Positions 1-9,074 of a DNA stretch of 64,000 bases are shown piece after piece (position 1 is the stretch's first letter; the number at the start of each line of letters is the position of its first letter). Location of the stretch: the NCBI RefSeq assembly GCF_002795245.1, contig NZ_PGVG01000011.1, positions 1 to 64,000 on the forward strand, in the 5' to 3' direction. Below the pieces are notes generated by a model, which was given only the letters and a program-made list of their open reading frames with translations, was not told where the DNA came from and ran no database searches. This DNA comes from Bradyrhizobium forestalis (lineage in GTDB: Bacteria; Pseudomonadota; Alphaproteobacteria; Rhizobiales; Xanthobacteraceae). The translations under genes and the position numbers were made by a program.

Positions 1-100
1 CGCCCCCCCCCAACCCCCCGTGCCCCCACCTGCCGTTGTCCCATCCCGACCCCCCCACTACCCTGGCACTCAGGGAACCGCGGATTCCTTTTTGGGCAAA
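1..100. other. C-rich non-coding edge
   Basis: The left edge of the window has long C tracts and no open frame with coding character. I see no gene, promoter or structured RNA in it. Confidence 0.5.
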
Positions 101-260
101 CCTCGCGCTTGCGGGGGAGGGTTGGGGTGGGTGTCCCCGCGACGGGTTTGTCGAGAAAACCGGAGGTTGTCCCTGCGTGGCAAGAACCCTCACCCGCCGC
201 GCTCTGCGAGCGCGTCGGCCTCTCCCGCAAGCGGGAGAGGCGAAGCAAGCCCGTGGACAA
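101..260. repeat. Intergenic palindromic repeat, copy C (decayed)
   Basis: The stretch has the architecture of the repeats at 13590-13790 and 18576-18778: a GC-rich hairpin unit near 105-125, a middle section containing 'ccctcaccc', and a closing unit 'cctctcccgcaagcgggaga' near 220-240. The left hairpin arm has diverged. It lies just beyond the 3' end of the minus-strand aminotransferase gene, like the other copies, which also sit at gene 3' ends. Confidence 0.7.
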
Positions 261-310
261 TCCCCGTGAAATCGATATGCGATCGCCCTCCCCTCCCATC
301 GCGACCACCC

Positions 311-1513
311 TTACGTGCCGGCGATCTTCAGATGCGGCGAGGCATTGCCCTGCGGGCGCTGCTCCAGCAGCTTCATCGCGACGTCGACGCCGCCGGAGCG
401 GTGCGGCACGCCGGCGACCGACAGGCCCATCTCGACGCCGGTGAGCGCGCCGAGCAGCGTCAGCGCGTTGCATTCGCCGAGGTGACCGATGCGGAAGACT
501 CTTCCGGCGACCTTCGACAGGCCCGAGCCGAGCGACATGTTGTAATTGTCGAGCACCACTTTCCGGAACTGATCGGCATCATGCCCCGGCGGCATCAGCA
601 CCGCGGTGAGCACCGGCGAGAACTCTGAGGGTTCCCGGCAGAGCACTTCGAGGCCCCAGTGATTGACGGCGGCTCGCGTCGCGGCCGCCAAGCGCTGATG
701 CCGCGCAAAAACATTGTCGAGCCCCTCTTCGAGCAGCATCGCGATCGACTCGCGCAAGCCGTAGAGCAGATTGGTCGCGGGCGTATAGGGGAAGAAGCCT
801 TTTGCGTTGGGCTTGAGCATCTCTTCCCAGTCGAAATAGGAGCGCGGCATCTTGTTGGTCTTGGACGCTGCCAGCGCCTTCTCCGAGATCGCGTTGAAGC
901 CGAGGCCGGGCGGCAGCATGAAACCCTTCTGCGAGCAGCTGACGCTGACATCGACTTTCCACTCGTCGTGGCGGTAGTCGACCGAGCCGAGCGAGGAGAT
1001 GGTGTCGACCATCAAGAGCGCCGGATGCGACGCGCGGTCGATCGCGGCGCGGATCTCCGCGATGCGGCTGGTCGCGCCGGTCGAGGTCTCGTTGTGCACG
1101 ACCATGACGGCCTTGATCGCGTGAGCCTTGTCCTCAGTGAGCTTTGCCTCGATCACCGCGGGATCGGCGCCGCGGCGCCAGTCGCCGGGGACGAAATCGA
1201 CCTCGATGCCGAAGCGGCCCGCCATCTGCCGCCACATGGTGGCGAAGTGGCCGGTCTCGACCATCAGCACCTTGTCGCCCGGCGACAGCGTGTTGACGAT
1301 CGCAGCTTCCCAGGCGCCGGTCCCCGACGAGGGAAAGATCACCACCGGCCCCTTGGTCTGGAAGATCTTCTGGCTGCCTTCGAGGACGGTCCGACCGAGC
1401 TCGCCGAATTCGGCGCTGCGGTGATCAATGACAGGCATGTCCATCGCGCGCAGGACGCGCTCGGGGACCGGGCTTGGGCCCGGAATCTGAAGGAAATGGC
1501 GTCCCTGATGCAT
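311..1513 (-). CDS. sgaA: Serine/alanine-glyoxylate aminotransferase (class V, PLP)
   Basis: A 400-residue class V aminotransferase that probably transfers an amino group to glyoxylate to make glycine, with serine or alanine as donor; cytosolic. The N-terminal 'IPGPSPVPERVL' and 'PSSGTGAWEA' (about 61-70) are typical of this family. The likely PLP-binding lysine is Lys196 in 'SCSQKGFMLPPG', and the phosphate-binding region 'VDTISSLGS' is near 169-177. Length matches serine-glyoxylate aminotransferases. The gene is divergent from a GntR regulator, with a putative operator between them. An FAD/Fe-S glycolate-oxidase-like gene lies on the far side of the regulator, so disposal of C2 glyoxylate is the likely role. 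The exact amino donor cannot be read from the sequence. Confidence 0.88.
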   Translation of the reverse strand: MHQGRHFLQIPGPSPVPERVLRAMDMPVIDHRSAEFGELGRTVLEGSQKIFQTKGPVVIFPSSGTGAWEAAIVNTLSPGDKVLMVETGHFATMWRQMAGRFGIEVDFVPGDWRRGADPAVIEAKLTEDKAHAIKAVMVVHNETSTGATSRIAEIRAAIDRASHPALLMVDTISSLGSVDYRHDEWKVDVSVSCSQKGFMLPPGLGFNAISEKALAASKTNKMPRSYFDWEEMLKPNAKGFFPYTPATNLLYGLRESIAMLLEEGLDNVFARHQRLAAATRAAVNHWGLEVLCREPSEFSPVLTAVLMPPGHDADQFRKVVLDNYNMSLGSGLSKVAGRVFRIGHLGECNALTLLGALTGVEMGLSVAGVPHRSGGVDVAMKLLEQRPQGNASPHLKIAGT

Positions 1514-1555
1514 GAAAACCTCCCTGTCGGCGGGTTACGGCCGGCACTATCAGTT

Positions 1556-1567
1556 ATTTTGCATTCA
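1556..1567. promoter_or_regulatory. Putative GntR operator, site 1
   Basis: ATTTTGCATTCA, an AT-rich 12-mer in a GC-rich region. It is repeated exactly at 2402-2413. It ends 79 nt before the chosen regulator start and also lies in the divergent aminotransferase promoter. Confidence 0.5.
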
Positions 1568-1646
1568 TTTTTTGTCCTTTCAATCGAAATCTGGTATTCG
1601 ATTGTGGACGTCGACGCGACCAAACGGGCAAACTACTGTACTCCAA

Positions 1647-2384
1647 ATGAAATCCACGATTCCCGACACCGGGGTCCCGATCACCCCGCCAACCGGCAAC
1701 GGCGGCGACCGCCAGGAGGCCTCGCTCCATGGCGAGACCCTGCTGCGGCTGCGCGACTACGTGGTCGAGGGCAACATTCCCGAGGGCGGCCGCGTTCCCG
1801 AGCGGCAGCTCTGCGAGATGCTCGGCATCTCCCGCACGCCCTTGCGCGAGGCATTAAAGGTGCTCGCTGCCGAGGGACTGATCGAACTTCTACCGAACCG
1901 CGGCGCGCGGGTGCGTCAGCTCAGCCAACGCGACCTCGAAGAGCTGTTCGACGTCATGGCTGGCCTCGAGAGCCTCGCCGGACGCCTCGCCTGCGAGGCC
2001 ATTACGGACGCGGAGATCACCGCGATCGAGCAGCTGCATTACGAGATGTATGGCCATTATCTGCATCGCGACATGCACGGCTATTTCCAGGCCAACCAGC
2101 GCATCCATGAGAGCATCGTCGCGGCCGCGCGCAACGAGACGCTGAAGACGGCCTACGCCAACTTTGCCGGCCGCATTCGCCGCGTCCGCTACTCCGCCAA
2201 TTTCGCCCGCAAGCGGCAGCGCTGGGCGGAAGCGATGCGCGAGCATGAGGCCGTCCTCGATGCCCTGCGCCGCCGCGCCGCAAGCGAGCTCAGCGACATC
2301 CTGTTCCAGCACCTGCGCAACAAGCGGACGGCCGCGATCGAGCACCTGACCGAGCCCCGAGAGGACGCGCCGGCCTCGCCTTGA
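1647..2384 (+). CDS. GntR family transcriptional regulator (FCD effector domain)
   Basis: A 245-residue DNA-binding regulator. The winged helix lies at about residues 32-85 and contains 'ERQLCEMLGISRTPLREALK', the usual GntR recognition helix. An all-helical FCD ligand-binding domain follows at about 95-225. FCD regulators usually sense small carboxylic acids. The start at 1647 is preferred because residues from here align with the family; the open frame extends further upstream to 1512, but that part is translated promoter sequence overlapping the divergent gene. Its neighbours are glyoxylate/glycolate genes, which suggests a C2 acid effector. The shared 12-mer before this gene and before the FAD/Fe-S oxidase suggests autoregulation and control of both flanks (inference). 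Confidence 0.9.
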   Translation: MKSTIPDTGVPITPPTGNGGDRQEASLHGETLLRLRDYVVEGNIPEGGRVPERQLCEMLGISRTPLREALKVLAAEGLIELLPNRGARVRQLSQRDLEELFDVMAGLESLAGRLACEAITDAEITAIEQLHYEMYGHYLHRDMHGYFQANQRIHESIVAAARNETLKTAYANFAGRIRRVRYSANFARKRQRWAEAMREHEAVLDALRRRAASELSDILFQHLRNKRTAAIEHLTEPREDAPASP

Positions 2385-2401
2385 GGGTGTCCGGCTTGCT
2401 C

Positions 2402-2413
2402 ATTTTGCATTCA
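2402..2413. promoter_or_regulatory. Putative GntR operator, site 2
   Basis: Exact second copy of ATTTTGCATTCA, same orientation, ending 74 nt before the start of the FAD/Fe-S oxidase gene. Further AT-rich sequence 'caatacaatc' follows immediately. Confidence 0.5.
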
Positions 2414-2487
2414 CAATACAATCGGTCAGGAACCATAATGAATAACTCAGCAAGGCTGAGCCTCGCTGGGGCAGTCCGGGATCAGGG

Positions 2488-5463
2488 ATGACAAACGCCT
2501 CCTCGCTCGAACGGCGCCTGCGGTCGGAATTGGCCGGCGACGTCCTGTTCGACGGCTTCAGCCGCGGCCGTTACGCCACCGACGCCTCGTTCTACCAGAT
2601 CGTGCCATCAGGCGTGGTGGTGCCGAAGACCATGGACGAGGCCTTGCTGTCGCTGGCGATTGCCCGCGACGAGGGGGTGAAGGTCACCCCGCGCGGCGGC
2701 GGCACCTCGCAATGCGGCCAGACCGTCAATGACGGCCTCGTTATCGATCTCTCCAAGCACCTGAACCGGATCCTCGCGCTCGACGCCGAGGGCCGCACCT
2801 GCGTGGTCGAGCCTGGCATCGTGCTCGACGACCTCAACCGGCAGCTGAAAAAGCACGGCCTGTGGTTTCCGGTCGACGTCTCCACGGCCTCGCGCGCCAC
2901 CATCGGCGGCATGGCCGGCAACAATTCCTGCGGCGGCCGCAGCCTGCGCTACGGCACCATGCGCGACAACACGCTGTCGATGGAGGCATCGCTCGCCGAC
3001 GGCACGCTGAGCCGATTCGGCGAGGTCTCGCGCGATCTCTCCGACGTCGAGGCGCCCGACAGCACCCGCGCCTTGTTCCGCGACATGCTCGATCTCGGCA
3101 CCCGCGAGGCCGACGAGATCGCGGCGCGCTTCCCAAAGGTGCAACGCCGCGTCGGCGGCTACAATCTCGACGCGCTGGTGCCGCGCAACGCGCCGAACAA
3201 CATGGCGCATCTTCTGGTCGGCTCCGAAGGCACCCTCGCCTTCACCACCAAGGTCGAGCTGAAGCTCTGGCCCGTGATCCGCAACAAGGCGCTTGGCGTC
3301 TGCCATTTCGGCAGCTTCTACGAGGCGATGGACGCGGCCCAGCACCTCGTCAAGCTCAAGCCGATCGCGGTCGAGCTGGTCGACCGCACCATGATCGCGC
3401 TCGGCCGCGACATCGCGATGTTCGCACCCGTGATCTCCGCGGCGATCAAGGGCGATCCGGATGCCGTGCTGGTGGTCGAATTCGCCGAAGAAGATCAGGC
3501 CGACAATCTGGTGCGTCTCAGGCAGCTCACAGAGATGATGGGCGATCTCGGCTTCGGCTGGAACAACGACACGCGCAAATGGGGCGGCGTGGTCGAGATC
3601 ACCGAGCCGGCGCTGCAGAGCGGCATCGCCGATTTCCGCGCCGCCGGCCTCAACGTCATGATGTCGATGAAGCAGGAGGGCAAGCCGGTCTCTTTCGTCG
3701 AGGACTGCGCCGTGCCGCTGCCGCATCTCGCCGACTACACCGCGCGGCTGAACGAAGTGTTCGCAAAACACGGCACCAGCGGCACGATGTATGCGCATGC
3801 CTCGGAGGGCTGCCTGCATGTGCGCCCGGTGCTGAATTTGAAGCTGGAGAAGGACGTCAAGGCGATGCGCGCCATCGCCGAAGAGGCTTTCGCGCTGGTG
3901 CGCGAGTACAAGGGCTCGCATTCCGGCGAGCATGGCGACGGCCTAGTACGCTCCGAATTCCACGCAACCATGTTCGGCGAGCGCATCGTTGCCGACTTCA
4001 GGGAGGTGAAGCAGCGCTTCGATCCCGGCGGCGTCCTCAATCCCGGCAAGATCGTCGATGCGCCGAAAATGGACGACCGTTCGCTGTTTCGCTTCAAGCC
4101 GGACTATCGCGTCGCTGAGCTGAAAACAAAACTCGACTGGTCGGCTTATCCTGGCGCCGGCGGCGGTTTTCAGGGCGCGGTCGAGATGTGCAACAACAAC
4201 GGCGCCTGCCGCAAGCTCGAAGGCGGCGTGATGTGCCCGTCCTACCGCGCGACGCGCAACGAGAAGGATGTCACGCGAGGGCGCGCGAACACGCTGCGGC
4301 TGGCGATCTCCGGCCAGCTCGGCCCCGATGCGCTCGCCTCCGACGAGATGATGGAAACGCTCAAACTCTGCGTCTCCTGCAAGGCCTGCCGCCACGAATG
4401 CCCGACCGGTGTCGACATGGCCAAGATGAAGATCGAGGTGCTCGCCGCGCGCGCCGCCAGCCACGGCTTGACGTTGCGTGATCGGCTGGTCGGCTATCTT
4501 CCACGCTATGCCGGCCTTGCGTCGCGCTTCGCGCCGCTGGCGAATTTGCGCAACCGCAGCCCGCTGTTGCGAAAGCTGTTCGAGCACGTTGCCGGCATCA
4601 GCGCGCGCCGGGCGCTCCCCGCCTTCCGCAGCGACGTGTTCGTGCCGCCGGCCGGCAGCGTCGGACCGGAGGGCGGCCGTGAGGTCGTGCTGTTCGCTGA
4701 CACCTTCAATCGAATCTATGAACGCGAAAACCTCGACGCTGCGCTCCGCGTGCTCGCGGCCGGCGGCTATCGCGTGCATCTGCCGAAGCCTGCACGCGGC
4801 GGCCGCCCGCTGTGCTGCGGCCGCACGTTCCTATCCGCAGGTCTCGTCGACGAAGCCAAAGCCGAGCTCGACCGGCTGGTCTCAGCCTTCGCGCCATACG
4901 CCGCGCACGGCGTGCCGATCGTCGGACTCGAGCCGAGCTGCCTCTTGACGCTGCGCGATGCGCTCGCTTCGCTGCGCAAGGATAGCGACGCCAGGGCCGT
5001 CGGCGCTCATGCGCTGACCTTCGAGGAATTTTTGGTGCGCGAGGCCGAGGCCGGAAGATTGCAGCTGCCGCTCGGCATCGTCGCCGACAAGGCCGTGGTG
5101 CACGGCCATTGCCACCAAAAATCCTTCGGCGCCTTCAAGCCGGTCGAGCAGGTGCTGCGCCTCGTCCCGGGCCTGAAGGTCGAGACCATCGAATCGAGCT
5201 GTTGCGGCATGGCCGGCGCCTTCGGCTATGGCGCGGACACGTATGATGCGTCGATCGAGATGGCCGAGCTGTCGCTGCTGCCGGCCGTGCGGCGCGCGGA
5301 TCCAAATACGCTGGTCATCGCCGACGGCACCTCCTGCCGCCACCAGATCCACGACGGCACGAAGCGCGAGGCGCTTCACGTCGCGCGCGTACTGGCGATG
5401 AGCCTCGATCGCGCCGAGATCCATTCCACTTCTCCAGCTGCAAAGGAACCCAGCCATGGCTGA
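2488..5463 (+). CDS. Fused FAD-linked / Fe-S oxidoreductase (GlcD-GlcF type)
   Basis: A 991-residue fusion of an FAD-binding 2-hydroxyacid oxidase (about residues 1-540, with 'GGMAGNNSCGGRSLRYGT' near 139-156) to an Fe-S electron-transfer half. The first Cys cluster begins at Cys568 ('CNNNGACRK'), a ferredoxin-like CxxCxxCxxxCP cluster at about 628-638, and two CCG motifs near 775 and 905 are typical of heterodisulfide-reductase/GlcF modules. The family includes glycolate and D-lactate dehydrogenases that pass electrons to quinone at the membrane. The neighbouring glyoxylate aminotransferase and GlcG-like gene favour glycolate or a related 2-hydroxyacid. Start ATG at 2488. The end overlaps the next gene by 8 bp, indicating an operon. 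Confidence 0.88.
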   Translation: MTNASSLERRLRSELAGDVLFDGFSRGRYATDASFYQIVPSGVVVPKTMDEALLSLAIARDEGVKVTPRGGGTSQCGQTVNDGLVIDLSKHLNRILALDAEGRTCVVEPGIVLDDLNRQLKKHGLWFPVDVSTASRATIGGMAGNNSCGGRSLRYGTMRDNTLSMEASLADGTLSRFGEVSRDLSDVEAPDSTRALFRDMLDLGTREADEIAARFPKVQRRVGGYNLDALVPRNAPNNMAHLLVGSEGTLAFTTKVELKLWPVIRNKALGVCHFGSFYEAMDAAQHLVKLKPIAVELVDRTMIALGRDIAMFAPVISAAIKGDPDAVLVVEFAEEDQADNLVRLRQLTEMMGDLGFGWNNDTRKWGGVVEITEPALQSGIADFRAAGLNVMMSMKQEGKPVSFVEDCAVPLPHLADYTARLNEVFAKHGTSGTMYAHASEGCLHVRPVLNLKLEKDVKAMRAIAEEAFALVREYKGSHSGEHGDGLVRSEFHATMFGERIVADFREVKQRFDPGGVLNPGKIVDAPKMDDRSLFRFKPDYRVAELKTKLDWSAYPGAGGGFQGAVEMCNNNGACRKLEGGVMCPSYRATRNEKDVTRGRANTLRLAISGQLGPDALASDEMMETLKLCVSCKACRHECPTGVDMAKMKIEVLAARAASHGLTLRDRLVGYLPRYAGLASRFAPLANLRNRSPLLRKLFEHVAGISARRALPAFRSDVFVPPAGSVGPEGGREVVLFADTFNRIYERENLDAALRVLAAGGYRVHLPKPARGGRPLCCGRTFLSAGLVDEAKAELDRLVSAFAPYAAHGVPIVGLEPSCLLTLRDALASLRKDSDARAVGAHALTFEEFLVREAEAGRLQLPLGIVADKAVVHGHCHQKSFGAFKPVEQVLRLVPGLKVETIESSCCGMAGAFGYGADTYDASIEMAELSLLPAVRRADPNTLVIADGTSCRHQIHDGTKREALHVARVLAMSLDRAEIHSTSPAAKEPSHG

Positions 5464-5884
5464 CCTCACCCTCGACACCGCCCGCAAGATCCTCGACGCC
5501 GCCATCGCGAAGGCCGGCGAGCTCAAGCTGAAGCCGCTGGTCGTCACCGTCCTCGATGCCCGCGGCGTGCTTAAGCTCGCGGCCGCGCAGGACGGCACCA
5601 GCCTGATGCGCGCCGAGATCGCGCACGGCAAGGCCTATGGCGCGCTCGCCATGGGCATGGGGTCGCGCGCCCTGTTCCAGCGCGCGCAGGAGCAGGCCTA
5701 TTTCATCGACGCCGTGAACACGATCGCAAAAGGCGCGCTGGTGCCGGTCCCCGGCGGCGTGCTGATCATGGACGGCACGACACTGCTCGGCGCCGTCGGC
5801 GTCTCCGGCGACACCTCCGACAATGACGAAGCCTGCGCGGTCGCGGGTATCCAGGCCGCGGGGTTGAAGGCGAACGCGGGGTGA
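5456..5884 (+). CDS. GlcG/HbpS family protein
   Basis: A 142-residue single-domain GlcG/HbpS-like protein (formerly DUF336). It shows the family pattern of an N-terminal helix, 'VVTVLDARGVLKL', and a Gly-rich C-terminus 'GVLIMDGTTLLGAVGVSGD'. Members are often encoded beside glycolate or diol oxidation genes, but their biochemical role is poorly defined; some bind heme or corrinoids. The start overlaps the 3' end of the fused oxidase by 8 bp, so the two are translationally coupled. No signal peptide is visible. GlcG of the E. coli glc operon is the obvious analogue, but a precise function cannot be assigned. Confidence 0.85.
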   Translation: MADLTLDTARKILDAAIAKAGELKLKPLVVTVLDARGVLKLAAAQDGTSLMRAEIAHGKAYGALAMGMGSRALFQRAQEQAYFIDAVNTIAKGALVPVPGGVLIMDGTTLLGAVGVSGDTSDNDEACAVAGIQAAGLKANAG

Positions 5885-5930
5885 AATGCTACTGCGAGCT
5901 TGGGGACGCGCGTGCTTCCCATCCGCAGGG

Positions 5931-6032
5931 TGTCATCGCCCGCGAAGGCGGGCGATCCAGTACTCCGAGACGACTGTGATAGGACCGAGACGCTGCGGAG
6001 TACTGGATTCCCCGCCTTCGCGGGGCATGACA
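5931..6032. repeat. Long imperfect inverted repeat
   Basis: The left arm 5931-5967 and right arm 5996-6032 are 37-nt reverse complements with about four mismatches. Each arm itself contains a small hairpin ('cccgcgaaggcggg' and 'ccccgccttcgcgggg'). The element fills the gap between two convergent genes and could terminate transcription from both sides. Only one copy was seen in the window. Confidence 0.75.
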
Positions 6033-6072
6033 GTCATTGTGCGGGCGCTCCACGTCTCCCGCGGCAATGTCC

Positions 6073-6855
6073 TCACCTCCCCGTCCAGACCGGCTTGCGC
6101 TTCTCGCTGAACGCTTTCAGCCCTTCCTTGGCGTCCTCGGTCATCGCGAGCAGCGCGATCTGGCTTTCGGTGTAGGCGATGCTCTCGTCGAACGACATCG
6201 CGGCGATGGCGCGCATGGCGTATTTGCCGCGGCGGATCGCGGTCGGCGATTTGTCGACGATGCGGCCGATCAGCCAGTCGACCTTGGCGTCGAGTTCGGC
6301 GGTGGGCACGACGTAGTTCAGAAGGCCCGCGGCCTGTGCGGCCTTGGCGTCGAACGGCTCGCCGGTGAGTGCCCATTCGTTGACGAGGCGCGGCGGGGCA
6401 ATCCTCTGCAGCAGGCTCAGCACCTGCATCGGGAACACACCGACCTTCACCTCGGGTAGGCCGAAGACGACGTGATCGGCCGCGACCGCCATGTCGGTCA
6501 TGCAGAGCAGGCCCATGCCGCCGGCCATGCAGACGCCGCCAACCCGCGCAATCGCCGGCTTGGTGGCGTTCTGCGACAGGCGCAGCAGATCGGCATAGTC
6601 GACATTCGGCTTGGAATGGTCCATCGCGAACGCCGCGCCGGAATTCTGCAGGTCCGCGCCTGCACAGAACGCCTTGTCGCCCGCGCCCGTTAGCACGATG
6701 ACGCGGACGTCCTTGTCGTCATGCGCGTCGCGATAACCTTTGCTGATGCCGGCGATCACGTCGCCGTTCAGCGCGTTGCGTTTCTCCGGACGGTTGATGG
6801 TGATCCAGAGCGCCTGTCCGCGCTTTTCAGTGATGACGGCTGTGGTGTCGGTCAT
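6073..6855 (-). CDS. Enoyl-CoA hydratase/isomerase family protein
   Basis: A 260-residue crotonase-fold protein. The CoA-binding segment 'KAFCAGADLQ' and the oxyanion-hole region 'GGVCMAGGMGLLCMTDMAVA' are recognisable. An acidic residue in 'FGLPEVKVGVFP' fits the position of a catalytic glutamate. It would hydrate or isomerise an acyl-CoA in a beta-oxidation-type route. The start at 6855 (MTDTTAV) is chosen because the crotonase fold begins directly after it; the frame is open upstream to 6960 without family similarity. It is convergent with the C2 module and in the same direction as the molybdopterin enzyme upstream, with a 131-bp gap. The substrate is unknown. Confidence 0.88.
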   Translation of the reverse strand: MTDTTAVITEKRGQALWITINRPEKRNALNGDVIAGISKGYRDAHDDKDVRVIVLTGAGDKAFCAGADLQNSGAAFAMDHSKPNVDYADLLRLSQNATKPAIARVGGVCMAGGMGLLCMTDMAVAADHVVFGLPEVKVGVFPMQVLSLLQRIAPPRLVNEWALTGEPFDAKAAQAAGLLNYVVPTAELDAKVDWLIGRIVDKSPTAIRRGKYAMRAIAAMSFDESIAYTESQIALLAMTEDAKEGLKAFSEKRKPVWTGR

Positions 6856-6986
6856 GGCACGCTCGCTTCCGTGGCTTTCGTTTGCCGCCATTTGCGGCAG
6901 CTCGGGCGAATGGTGCAAGCGCAAACTGCGGCGTGGCCGCGCTTTAGCGCCTCGACGCAAATCGCGCGGCGATCGCCGTTGCGCGC

Positions 6987-9074
6987 TCAGGCGGCCGCTT
7001 TCCTGATCCAGACCTTATTGTCGTGGAATGCAGCGCCGCCGATCGGCGCGATGGTGTCCGCACCCGTCAGCATGTTGATGCCGCGGCCGCCGATGTGGCC
7101 CTTGTTCGGGTGAACGGATTCGGCGATCAGCACGCCGCGCCGCACGCCCTCGAACAGCGTCGCGACCAGCGTGGTCTCGCCGCGGCTGTTGCCGAGCGTA
7201 ACTGCATCGCCATCGGCGATGCCGTGCGCGGCCGCATCGAGCGGATGGATCATCACGCTGGCCCGGCCCTCGCGCGCCTGCGAGGACGGCGTCTCGTTGA
7301 AGGTGGTGTTGAGGAAGCTGCGCGAGGGACTGGTGGCGAGCCGGAACGGATGGGCTTGGTCGGCGTGCTCGGTCACCGCCCAATGGTCCGGCAGATCAGG
7401 CATCTTGTCGACATCGCCCATCGTCACGCCGAACGGCGGATGCGCCCAGTCGGCCTTGAAGTGGAATTTCCCGTCGGCATGGGCAAAGCCGTCGAGATAA
7501 TGCGAGGTGCGGAAATCCGGCTGCAGGTCGCGCCAGATATCGGCTTCGAGGCCGGCGATGTCGCCGTGGTTGCTGAGCTTCAGCGTCGCGTCGATCAGTT
7601 CACGCGGCGTGAGCTCGAAACCCGGATGCCTGGCGCCGAGCCGCGGCGCCAGCGCCTGCAGCACCTCGTGGTTGGAGCGGCATTCGCCGGGCGGGTCGAT
7701 CAGCTTCGGCCCGACCGAGATGTGCTGGTGCCCGCCGCCGTAATAGAGATCGTCATGTTCCATGAACATGGTCGCCGGCAGCACGATGTCGGCCATCTCA
7801 GCGGTCTCTGTCATGAACTGCTCGTGCACCGCGACGAACAGATCCTCGCGCGCAAAGCCCTGCCGGACCAGCGCCTGCTCCGGCGCCACCGTCATCGGGT
7901 TGGTGTTCTGGATCAGCATCGCCTTGACCGGCCCCTTGCCCTGCAGAGCTTCGGCATCGCCGGTGAGGATGCGTCCGATCTGCGACTGGTCGAGCGCGCG
8001 CGTCGACTTGTCGATGGCGTCGTGGCCCTCGATGATGGATTCGTTGAAGTGCCACAGCGCGTAGTTGTTGAAGAAGGCGCCGCCGCCTTCATATTGCCAG
8101 GCGCCCGTCACCGCGGGAATGCAATTTGCCGCGTGCATCTGCGTGGCACCATTGCGGCTGCGCGTAAAGCCGTAGCCAAAGCGGAAGAAAGTCCGCTTGG
8201 TCTCGCCGACGGCCTTGGCGAACGCCTCGATCTCCGCCACCGGCACGCCTGAGATGGCCGACGCCCATTCCGGTGTGCGCGACTTCAGATGCGCCTCGAG
8301 CTCGGCGGGGCAATCGGTGTACTTGTCCATGTAGGCGCGGTCGACATAGCCGTCGCGGAACAGGACATGCATGACGCCGCAGGCAAACGCGCCGTCGGTG
8401 CCGGGGCGCAGGATGATCTTGATGTCAGCCTGCTTCATGGTCTCGTTGTCGTAAATATCGACCGCCGCGATCTTCGCGCCGCGCTCCTTCCGCGCGCGCG
8501 AGGCGTGCGTCATCACGTTGACCTGGGTGTTGACGGGATTGGTGCCCCAGATCACGACGAGGTCGGACAACGCCATCTCGCGCGGGTCGACTCCGGCGAT
8601 CTTGCCGGTGCCGATCGCAAAGCCGATGCGCGCGACATTGGCGCAGATGGTCTGATAGAACCGCGAATATTTCTTCACATGGGTGAGGCGGTTGAGGCCG
8701 TCGCGCATCACGAGGCCCATGGTGCCGGCGTAGTAATAGGGCCAGATCGATTCCGCGCCGAACTCGCGCTCGGCCTGGTTGAAGCGATCGGCGATCTCGT
8801 CCAGCGCCTCGTCCCAGGAGATGCGCGCGAATTGCCCAGAGCCCTTCGCGCCCGTTCGGCGCATCGGATACATCAGCCGTTCGGGGTGATGGATGCGCTC
8901 GGCGTAGCGGGCGACCTTGGCGCAGACGACGCCGGCCGTGTAGGTCTGCTTTTTCGAGCCGCGGACGCGGCCGATGCTGCGGCCCTCGACGACCTCGACG
9001 TCGAGGGCGCAGGCCGAGGGGCAATCATGTGGACAGGTCGAATGGCGGATTTCGATCTTGGCGTGCGGGTTCAT
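6987..9074 (-). CDS. Molybdopterin oxidoreductase (DMSO reductase superfamily)
   Basis: A 695-residue molybdopterin bis-MGD enzyme. The N-terminal [4Fe-4S] motif is Cys14-x3-Cys18-x3-Cys22 with the fourth Cys at 51 ('GVVCAK'). A 'GTNPV' turn and 'QNTNPMTVAPE', typical of cofactor-binding loops, follow, and a C-terminal molydopterin dinucleotide-binding domain with 'SRSFLNTTFNE' occupies about the last 120 residues. No Tat signal peptide is visible, so it is probably cytoplasmic. No electron-transfer or membrane subunit is encoded beside it, so the redox partner is unknown. The start at 9074 places the Fe-S motif close to the N-terminus. It is divergent from the Bug/molybdenum-hydroxylase operon. 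The substrate cannot be assigned. Confidence 0.87.
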   Translation of the reverse strand: MNPHAKIEIRHSTCPHDCPSACALDVEVVEGRSIGRVRGSKKQTYTAGVVCAKVARYAERIHHPERLMYPMRRTGAKGSGQFARISWDEALDEIADRFNQAEREFGAESIWPYYYAGTMGLVMRDGLNRLTHVKKYSRFYQTICANVARIGFAIGTGKIAGVDPREMALSDLVVIWGTNPVNTQVNVMTHASRARKERGAKIAAVDIYDNETMKQADIKIILRPGTDGAFACGVMHVLFRDGYVDRAYMDKYTDCPAELEAHLKSRTPEWASAISGVPVAEIEAFAKAVGETKRTFFRFGYGFTRSRNGATQMHAANCIPAVTGAWQYEGGGAFFNNYALWHFNESIIEGHDAIDKSTRALDQSQIGRILTGDAEALQGKGPVKAMLIQNTNPMTVAPEQALVRQGFAREDLFVAVHEQFMTETAEMADIVLPATMFMEHDDLYYGGGHQHISVGPKLIDPPGECRSNHEVLQALAPRLGARHPGFELTPRELIDATLKLSNHGDIAGLEADIWRDLQPDFRTSHYLDGFAHADGKFHFKADWAHPPFGVTMGDVDKMPDLPDHWAVTEHADQAHPFRLATSPSRSFLNTTFNETPSSQAREGRASVMIHPLDAAAHGIADGDAVTLGNSRGETTLVATLFEGVRRGVLIAESVHPNKGHIGGRGINMLTGADTIAPIGGAAFHDNKVWIRKAAA

